From NCBI RefSeq assembly GCF_937920395.1, contig NZ_CALEVF010000368.1, forward strand, positions 1-11,821: DNA of 11,821 nt. Reading direction: 5' to 3'. A program made the translations under genes and the position numbers. Source of the stretch: an uncultured Clostridium sp. (lineage in GTDB: Bacteria; Bacillota; Clostridia; Clostridiales; Clostridiaceae). Shown one piece after another: positions 7,683 to 11,821 of this stretch (position 1 is its first letter; each line of letters opens with the position of its first letter). The notes beneath the pieces were generated by a model. That model was not told where the DNA came from, made no database searches, and was given only the letters and a program-made list of their open reading frames with translations.

Positions 7683-8330
7683 TTACATAAATATCATATT
7701 ACCTATTTTTATGGAACCTGATTTTCTAACACCATTATTAAAAAATAATGCATTCTTTACTGGATTAGTTCCATTAATTGCTGCAAGTGCAGCTTTAACG
7801 TCGCTTGCTGGTGCAGATCTTCTAATATTGCGATTTTGTACACAAGTAAATTGATAACTACCCCTATACTTTTGATTAATTACACCGCTAATTGAATTTG
7901 GGAACCTGCTGCTCTTAACTCTATTCATAACTACTGCTCCTACAGCAACCTGAGCTTTATATGACTCTCCTCCTGCTTCTGCAGTTATTAATCTAGCTAG
8001 CAAATTTAAATCACTTGCTGTGTATTTTTTTGAAGACGATACAACCTTTTTTGGACTAGATAAACTTTTTTTAACAGTTGAGCTAGTTGTTACTGAAACC
8101 TTGAGAACTTGCCCAGGAAAAATAGAATTATTCCATTTGTTATTAGCTTTCCTTAGAGTAGTTAATGATTCTTTATACTTTAGCGCTATTTGCGATAAGG
8201 TATCTCCTCTTTTCACGGTATAATTCTTAGTTAAGGTAGCTGCAAATATATTTTGTGATGAAATTATTGAAATACCAATTGCTAATGCTGATGTTAAAAA
8301 AACTGATTTATGACTTTTAAAATTAATCAT
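7683..8330 (-). CDS. Secreted LysM-SleB cell-wall hydrolase
   Basis: 215 residues. AGGAGGG at 8341-8335 lies 4 nt before the ATG. Residues 1-31 are a signal peptide (basic start, hydrophobic core, likely cleavage near FAA). One LysM domain (about 36-79, YTVKRGDTLSQIALKY) binds peptidoglycan. A Ser/Lys-rich linker (80-103) leads to a SleB/hydrolase-2 domain (about 105-215) with ITAEAGGES (115-123), in which Glu118 is the likely catalytic acid, then AVGAVVMNRV and SRFPNSISGVI. The domain is complete to the usual hydrophobic end. The family cleaves glycan strands; spore SleB members degrade cortex, but a c-di-AMP riboswitch points to vegetative wall turnover linked to osmotic control. The gene is monocistronic, framed by its own promoter and the bidirectional terminator. 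Confidence 0.93.
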   Translation of the reverse strand: MINFKSHKSVFLTSALAIGISIISSQNIFAATLTKNYTVKRGDTLSQIALKYKESLTTLRKANNKWNNSIFPGQVLKVSVTTSSTVKKSLSSPKKVVSSSKKYTASDLNLLARLITAEAGGESYKAQVAVGAVVMNRVKSSRFPNSISGVINQKYRGSYQFTCVQNRNIRRSAPASDVKAALAAINGTNPVKNALFFNNGVRKSGSIKIGNMIFM

Positions 8331-8342
8331 TTTTCCCTCCTA

Positions 8343-8449
8343 ATGCCTCCCAGGTTAGTTGACGGGTTAGGGTAGAGGTACCCTACTTTATGAATCAAAG
8401 TTTCACCCCAAATATAAACCCCCGGTACTTCTTTTAGAAGATTCGGCTA
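8343..8449 (-). promoter_or_regulatory. c-di-AMP riboswitch (ydaO/yuaA class)
   Basis: The minus-strand leader carries the conserved pieces of this aptamer in order: GCCGAATC near the 5' end, CCGGGGG, GGGGTGAA, a GTAGGG/CTACCC hairpin, and near the 3' end AACCCGTCAACTAACCT followed by GGC. The class binds cyclic di-AMP and normally switches genes off. It often controls cell-wall hydrolases and potassium or osmolyte transport in Firmicutes (established knowledge). Here only 12 nt separate the aptamer from the ATG, and the Shine-Dalgarno sequence follows directly, so control may act at translation rather than through a separate terminator. Confidence 0.92.
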
Positions 8450-8456
8450 CTCAGCT

Positions 8457-8485
8457 ATAATAATACAACCTATAAAAAATGTCAA
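8457..8485 (-). promoter_or_regulatory. Sigma-A promoter of the riboswitch-hydrolase transcript
   Basis: A perfect TTGACA (8485-8480), a 17-nt spacer and TATTAT (8462-8457). The predicted start point near 8450 falls right at the 5' edge of the riboswitch, so the whole leader is aptamer. Confidence 0.88.
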
Positions 8486-8786
8486 TTTAGGATATTTAAA
8501 GATCTAAATGAAGTTTATGTACAAAAATAAAATAATATGTTTACTCCGATCCTCGTAGCGAGGGGGATTAAGAGGAGCTTGGAATCGTTATCATGAGCTA
8601 TTATAGCCAATCATATGGATAATCATTCAATAATTGTTAACATATTAAAAAGAGCTAAGAATAACTTTTGATAATAAATATACTTTTGTTTTTATGTAAC
8701 TAGGTTTAATAATTGTAATATCTCGCTAATTACTTGTACTCATGGATTAAAGCTTATTTAAGCTATTTGTAATATATTCCAATTAA
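8486..8786. other. Non-coding stretch with one GC-rich foldable island
   Basis: No convincing gene on either strand. At 8541-8580, in otherwise AT-rich DNA, CCTCG (8551-8555) pairs with CGAGG (8559-8563) over a 3-nt loop, and CTCC (8544-8547) can pair with GGAG (8574-8577). A 9-codon frame follows (ATG at 8594), too short to call. The function is unknown. Confidence 0.3.
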
Positions 8787-8826
8787 CAAAAAATTATAGT
8801 TCGAAATTAAATCTAATTCCGAACTA
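8787..8826 (-). terminator. Terminator of the polysaccharide deacetylase gene
   Basis: On the minus strand a 13-bp stem with one mismatch (8826-8814 with 8809-8797) and a 4-nt loop is followed by TAATTTTTTG (8796-8787). It lies about 75 nt after the deacetylase stop. Confidence 0.75.
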
Positions 8827-8900
8827 ATTAATTGTTAGTTGTAAACTTTTTGTGAATAGGACATTAACCTATGATTTATGCTGCTTTTTTTATGTGGTCT

Positions 8901-9731
8901 TTAATGAAGCAGTTTAAATGAATAATTTTGAGATCTTAAATATTCAATAACTTGTGGTAAAGCTTGGACAGTTGTTGACTTCGTAGAAACATCATGCATT
9001 AAAATAACTACATGTTCTTTTCCTTTAGTATGTTTTTTAAGGTTATTTAGTAATTTACATTTTGGAATATTGAGTCCCTCTGCATCACCAGTTAAATCAT
9101 TCCAATCAACATAATTATACCCTTCATTATTAATTGAATCTCTAAAAGGTCTTAATTTTTTACCAAAGGACCCACCTGGAAATCTTACTAATTTAGTTTT
9201 GTAATTGCTACCAAGTATTGATTTTAATATGGTATTACATTTGTTAATATCGTTTATAAAAGTGTTAGTGTTAGAGTAAATATAATTATAATCGTGTGAA
9301 TATGAATGGTTACCAATAGATTGTCCATCAGCAAATTCCTGCCTTACCAAATCGGGATAATCTTTTGCCATACTACCCACTATAAAAAAAGTTGCCTTTA
9401 CATTATATTTATCTAAAGTTTTTAAAATAATAGGAGTATTGTTAAAAGAAGGTCCATCATCAAAAGTAAGGTAGGCTATCTTATGCCCATCTGGTCTATA
9501 AATGTGGTTATAAAAATCTATATTTGAAGGTTTTAAATGCACTTTTGGGGGTATTACTACAGTCTTTTTTAAGTCCGTTTCTGCATTAGCAGGAGAGGCA
9601 CTATTTATTTCACCAGTATTATTAATATTAAATATTAAATATGACAGAATAACTAGAACTGCTATTATCATTATTATTATTATTAAACTAAACTTTCTTC
9701 TTTTTTTTGTTACTTTTTCAAGTTTCATCAC
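8901..9731 (-). CDS. Membrane-anchored polysaccharide deacetylase (NodB/CE4)
   Basis: 276 residues from a GTG at 9731; the ATG at 9728 would remove one residue. GGTGAT (9742-9737) matches the 16S tail and fits the GTG slightly better. After a basic start, residues 15-34 form a membrane anchor, then a stalk to about 80. The CE4 motifs are complete: TFDDGPS (89-95, Asp91 base and Asp92 metal), NHSYSH (141-146, His142/His146 metal), RFPGGSFG (183-190), DWND (209-212) and ILMHD (244-248, His246). The family removes acetyl groups from peptidoglycan or related sugars outside the cell, often giving lysozyme resistance; similar PdaA-like proteins act in spore cortex. Which substrate applies cannot be decided. 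It is monocistronic, divergent from luxS, and has its own terminator. Confidence 0.93.
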   Translation of the reverse strand: MMKLEKVTKKRRKFSLIIIIMIIAVLVILSYLIFNINNTGEINSASPANAETDLKKTVVIPPKVHLKPSNIDFYNHIYRPDGHKIAYLTFDDGPSFNNTPIILKTLDKYNVKATFFIVGSMAKDYPDLVRQEFADGQSIGNHSYSHDYNYIYSNTNTFINDINKCNTILKSILGSNYKTKLVRFPGGSFGKKLRPFRDSINNEGYNYVDWNDLTGDAEGLNIPKCKLLNNLKKHTKGKEHVVILMHDVSTKSTTVQALPQVIEYLRSQNYSFKLLH

Positions 9732-9782
9732 AATTTATCACCCATCATTTTATATTTTAACTTTAATAATGCTTATTTACAT

Positions 9783-9791
9783 ATTGTATCA
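9783..9791 (-). promoter_or_regulatory. Extended -10 promoter of the deacetylase gene
   Basis: TGA-TACAAT on the minus strand (9791-9783) is an extended -10, about 50 nt upstream of the start. A TTGTAT lies only 15 nt further upstream, so the -35 is poor. Confidence 0.4.
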
Positions 9792-9943
9792 TAAAAAACT
9801 AAAATACAACCTAAATATCTTATAATGTCGTTTTTGTGTCATGAAAAGAAGTTAACCACAAAATAATAGCGTTTTTTAGCCTATAATTGGAATTGAGTAA
9901 ATAACTTTTTTATTAAAATTATTTGAGGTAAATATTAAATATT

Positions 9944-9981
9944 CAATATGCAATATGTTATAATGGTGTATAGCATATTGC
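9944..9981 (+). promoter_or_regulatory. luxS promoter with repeated CAATATG boxes
   Basis: TGT-TATAAT (9956-9964) is an extended -10 about 70 nt before luxS; the best -35 (TTAAAT, 18 nt) is weak. CAATATG occurs twice in tandem (9944-9950, 9951-9957) just before it and once inverted (CATATTG, 9974-9980) just after it. The inverted pair GCAATATG-N16-CATATTGC brackets the -10, as an operator would. The rest of the 9732-10032 spacer holds only the deacetylase promoter. Confidence 0.5.
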
Positions 9982-10032
9982 AGAGAAATGGATTATTTTG
10001 AGTTGCGTAATAAAGATTAGGAGGAGATAATA

Positions 10033-10500
10033 ATGGAAATAATATCAAGTTTTCAAGTTAATCATATTAAGTTATTAAGAGGTTTTTATGAATCAAGGAT
10101 AGATGGAGATATCATTACTTATGATCTTAGAATGAAAGAACCTAATAGAGAACAAGTTATGTCAACAGGTGCTTGTCATACTATTGAACATATAGGGGCT
10201 ACATATCTAAGAAATAAAGATATAGCTAAAGATGTTATCTACTTTGGACCAATGGGGTGTAGAACAGGTTTCTATATGATTATGAGGAATATAGATAAGA
10301 CAAAGGGTATTGAGGTAGTAAAAGATATGATGAAATTTATAATAGCATTTGAGGGAGAGATACCTGGAGCACAACCTGATCAGTGTGGTAATTATTCAGA
10401 TATGGATTTAATAGGAGCAAAGAAAGATGTACAAGAATATCTTGATACTCTTCTTAATGCAACTTCTTTAAATGTAAATTACCCAGAATTAAAATCTTAA
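10033..10500 (+). CDS. luxS: S-ribosylhomocysteine lyase
   Basis: 155 residues with AGGAGGAG about 6 nt before the ATG. The protein contains the LuxS metal site HTIEH (49-53) and Cys118 in DQCGNY, the catalytic Cys76 in GPMGCRTGF (72-80), and Glu52 as general base. The length matches the family (about 150-170) and all key residues are present. The enzyme splits S-ribosylhomocysteine into homocysteine and DPD, the precursor of autoinducer-2, in the activated methyl cycle. It is a dimeric cytosolic metalloenzyme. No pfs, metK or cysteine-synthesis gene is adjacent, so it is transcribed alone from the promoter at 9956-9964 to the terminator at 10526. The assignment is firm; whether AI-2 is used as a signal cannot be judged. 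Confidence 0.97.
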   Translation: MEIISSFQVNHIKLLRGFYESRIDGDIITYDLRMKEPNREQVMSTGACHTIEHIGATYLRNKDIAKDVIYFGPMGCRTGFYMIMRNIDKTKGIEVVKDMMKFIIAFEGEIPGAQPDQCGNYSDMDLIGAKKDVQEYLDTLLNATSLNVNYPELKS

Positions 10501-10525
10501 AAATTTAATAGAATATACAAATTAG

Positions 10526-10559
10526 AAAGATACATAAATTATATTGTGTATCTTTTTTT
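10526..10559 (+). terminator. luxS terminator
   Basis: A 9-bp stem AAAGATACA/TGTATCTTT (10526-10534 with 10547-10555) with a 12-nt loop, running into an uninterrupted T-tract to 10559. It lies 25 nt after the luxS stop. Confidence 0.85.
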
Positions 10560-10575
10560 GTATGATCTATTTTAA

Positions 10576-10764
10576 TTATTGTAATAGAATCATATATTTA
10601 ACTATGAGTATATCTAATTGTTGGCTTACATTTAATCGTTTTGAATTTATTTCAATATCATCAATGTCATAAATTGCATAACACATTTCATTTAAAACAT
10701 CTCTTAATATATTAATAGAGTTCTCGAGTTCCTGCTGATATGAAAGTTTAAAGGTCTCTTCCAT
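10576..10764 (-). CDS. Spo0E-like sporulation regulatory phosphatase
   Basis: 62 residues. AGGAGG lies 9 nt before the ATG at 10764. The protein is two predicted helices with the family signature SQQLDILIVKYM at 47-58, corresponding to SQELDxLI of Spo0E, YisI and YnzD. Family knowledge: these small proteins dephosphorylate Spo0A-P and hold back sporulation; the Asp of the SQELD motif (here Asp51) is needed. The size fits. The gene is monocistronic and converges on luxS, whose terminator lies between them. A TATCGAA (10860-10854), one mismatch from the Spo0A box core TGTCGAA, lies about 90 nt upstream but may be chance. The family call is good; the actual target could be Spo0A or another response regulator. 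Confidence 0.82.
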   Translation of the reverse strand: MEETFKLSYQQELENSINILRDVLNEMCYAIYDIDDIEINSKRLNVSQQLDILIVKYMILLQ

Positions 10765-10917
10765 AGTGAAATACCTCCTAATTAGTTAGTTTAATACGTT
10801 AGTTAATATTTTACATTGTAGATTAACAATTAAATTTTTTAATCAAAAGTACATTCGATACTTTATATACTAAATTATATGTATTCATGGGTTTTATAAC
10901 ATTTAAAATAAGAAAGT

Positions 10918-11022
10918 AAAAAAAAACAACCTGTTTACACAGATTGGGTAGGTTGCATCATAAACTCCATACATTCCAGATGCCCAATTACAGAATGTAC
11001 TTCTTCATTCCCCTAAAAATAA
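10918..11022 (-). ncRNA. Candidate small structured RNA with kissing hairpins
   Basis: Read on the minus strand, one hairpin (10999-10993 with 10976-10970, 7 bp) is followed by a second (10955-10950 with 10932-10927, 6 bp) and then nine Ts (10926-10918). The loops contain complementary ATTGGG and CCCAAT (10988-10983 and 10948-10943), so they can pair with each other. A weak promoter (TTTACT 11058-11053, 18 nt, TATATT 11034-11029) predicts a transcript of about 105 nt. Alternatively this is the end of a decayed gene: a 25-codon open tail ends at a TAA (10937-10935) inside the last hairpin. I cannot match it to a known RNA family. Confidence 0.35.
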
Positions 11023-11058
11023 CATATTAATATAACTATTCTATATTGTGCGAGTAAA

Positions 11059-11233
11059 TACCTTTTATTTAGGCATATTATTTTACACTATATTCCGACA
11101 TATAATATTATATACTTAGATTATATGGTTTTGAAGTAGCATTTTAAGTGGATATTTAACTTAAGGATATTCCTATATTATTTTATGTCACAGTTTGACT
11201 TTAGCTGAATAACTTATAGTAGCAGTTTGAATA
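11059..11233. other. AT-rich spacer before the Cys-rich repeat gene
   Basis: No gene is supported on either strand. A TTGACT (11195-11200) and TATAGT (11215-11220) are only 14 nt apart, too close for a sigma-A promoter. A sporulation-type promoter could not be identified with confidence either. Confidence 0.3.
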
Positions 11234-11257
11234 ATGAGACTGCCAGGAGGTAAAGAG

Positions 11258-11614
11258 ATGTATAGTTATTGGAAGGCTCATATTATCAAAGATGATGAAT
11301 GTAAAAAGCAGGGTAGACATGAATATAACAAAGGGGAAAAATACGAATGTAGTAAATGTGAAAAGCGTAAGAAACCAGAATGTGATAAGTGGGATAAATA
11401 TGAATGTGAAAAGCATGAGGAACATGAATGTAATAAATATAAGGAACATGAGTGTAATAAGCATGAGGAACACGAATGCAAAAAATGTAAGGAACACGAA
11501 TGCAAAAAATGTAAGGAACATGAATGCAAAAAATGTAAGGAACATGAATGCAAAAAATGTAAGAAACACGAGTGTAATAAGTGTAAGAAACATGAGTGTA
11601 ACAAATGGGGTTAA
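11258..11614 (+). CDS. Cys/His/Lys/Glu-rich tandem-repeat protein
   Basis: 118 residues. I start at ATG 11258, 7 nt after AGGAGG (11245-11250); an in-frame ATG at 11234 has no ribosome binding site. After a short head (MYSYWKAHIIKDDECKK) and a degenerate middle, eight copies of an 8-residue unit, best form EHECKKCK, run to the end. There are 20 cysteines and many His, Lys and Glu residues, no signal peptide and no membrane helix. The spacing C-x2-C-x4-C recurs, so metal binding or disulfide cross-linking is plausible. Cys-rich low-complexity proteins of spore-formers are often coat or exosporium components, which is a guess here. A terminator follows at 11698. It is monocistronic as far as the window shows. 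I know no named family. Confidence 0.75.
   Translation: MYSYWKAHIIKDDECKKQGRHEYNKGEKYECSKCEKRKKPECDKWDKYECEKHEEHECNKYKEHECNKHEEHECKKCKEHECKKCKEHECKKCKEHECKKCKKHECNKCKKHECNKWG
11420..11611 (+). repeat. 24-bp tandem repeat, eight copies, in frame
   Basis: Units begin at 11420 and every 24 bases after that. Copies 3 and 4 (11468-11515) are identical to each other, and copies 5 and 6 (11516-11563) are identical to each other and differ from 3 and 4 by one T/C change. The outer copies are more diverged. The period is a multiple of three, so the other frames also stay open across it. Recent unit duplication in the centre is likely, and copy number may vary between strains. Confidence 0.95.
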
Positions 11615-11697
11615 TCTTCTTTAAAAGCTGGACAAGATATAAAGAAATTTATAAATAAATCTGTTGTTTTATTTATGAATTATTGATATAGATATTA

Positions 11698-11730
11698 ATA
11701 AGCTGCCTTACAAAAGGTAGCTTATTTTTA
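11698..11730 (+). terminator. Terminator of the Cys-rich repeat gene
   Basis: A 12-bp stem with one G-U pair (11698-11709 with 11714-11725), a 4-nt loop and then a T-rich tail, about 85 nt after the stop codon. An AT-only hairpin at 11651-11676 precedes it. Confidence 0.82.
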
Positions 11731-11756
11731 TAAAGTACAAGTTTTAAATATTATTA

Positions 11757-11821
11757 ATGAAAAAAGTAAACATATGCTTTATAATATAAGTAGATTATTA
11801 ACGATCTAAAGAAAGGAAGAA
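11757..11821 (+). promoter_or_regulatory. Promoter and ribosome binding site of a gene beyond the right edge
   Basis: ATGAAA (11757-11762), 17 nt, TATAAT (11780-11785), then AAAGGAAG (11812-11819) at the very end of the window. A plus-strand start codon should follow within about 10 bases. Confidence 0.55.

Noticed and set aside
8020..8223. 67-codon plus-strand open frame
   Set aside because: Antisense to the LysM domain of the hydrolase.
8594..8680. Short peptide frame starting MSYYSQSYG, continuing in another register
   Set aside because: Only 9 codons before a stop, ribosome site too far upstream, and the continuation needs an unproven frameshift.
10854..10860. TATCGAA as a Spo0A box upstream of the Spo0E-like gene
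   Set aside because: One mismatch in a 7-base core is expected by chance in a spacer of this length.
10935..11012. 25-codon minus-strand open tail that reads like protein
   Set aside because: No start codon with a ribosome site, and it ends within the terminator hairpin. Kept only as an alternative explanation for the RNA candidate.
11195..11220. TTGACT and TATAGT as a promoter for the Cys-rich repeat gene
   Set aside because: The spacing is 14 bases, too short for sigma-A recognition.
11420..11611. CRISPR-like array
   Set aside because: The units are contiguous with no unique spacers and encode an in-frame protein repeat.
11201..11624. Long open frames on the minus strand and in a second plus frame across the repeats
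   Set aside because: A 24-bp repeat keeps every frame open. Only the frame at 11258 has AGGAGG at ideal spacing and ends before a terminator.

Overview
The window is AT-rich, has strong AGGAGG-type ribosome binding sites, and carries low-GC Gram-positive gene families: a LevR-type sigma-54 activator, a Spo0E-like phosphatase, a SleB-type hydrolase under a c-di-AMP riboswitch, LuxS, and an Hsp70 lacking the Gram-negative insertion. This points to an endospore-forming Firmicute, most likely Clostridium or a close relative. The genus is an inference from gene families and codon use, not from a marker gene.

Layout. 1-1770 (minus) is the N-terminal 590 codons of a sigma-54-dependent activator that runs off the left edge, with a good sigma-A promoter at 1811-1839. 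2002-3037 (plus) holds a small coiled-coil protein and a monofunctional peptidoglycan glycosyltransferase, followed by two hairpins. A 54-residue single-span membrane protein (3126-3290, minus) converges on them. 3310-3872 has two abutting palindromes and an open membrane-protein tail without a start codon, probably a decayed gene. 3873-7623 (plus) is a compact four-gene cassette: a DnaK paralogue, a DUF5685-type protein, a J-domain/TPR-like protein and a two-span membrane zinc-ribbon protein, closed by a 22-bp perfect hairpin. 7683-8485 (minus) is a LysM-SleB cell-wall hydrolase with an almost textbook promoter and ydaO-type (c-di-AMP) riboswitch. 8901-9731 (minus) is a membrane-anchored polysaccharide deacetylase. 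10033-10500 (plus) is luxS. 10576-10764 (minus) is a Spo0E-like protein. 10918-11022 may encode a small structured RNA on the minus strand. 11258-11614 (plus) is a Cys/His/Lys-rich protein built of 24-bp tandem repeats. The right edge carries a promoter and ribosome binding site for a gene that starts outside the window.

How the parts may work together. The Hsp70 cassette has its own J-protein as co-chaperone, a DUF5685 partner of unknown function and a membrane zinc-ribbon protein, but no GrpE and no CIRCE operator. It therefore looks like a dedicated accessory chaperone machine rather than the housekeeping hrcA-grpE-dnaK-dnaJ operon, and it is the best candidate here for a poorly described system. 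Several other genes concern the cell envelope (glycosyltransferase, c-di-AMP-controlled hydrolase, deacetylase) or signalling and sporulation (LuxS, Spo0E-like), but each appears to be transcribed separately.
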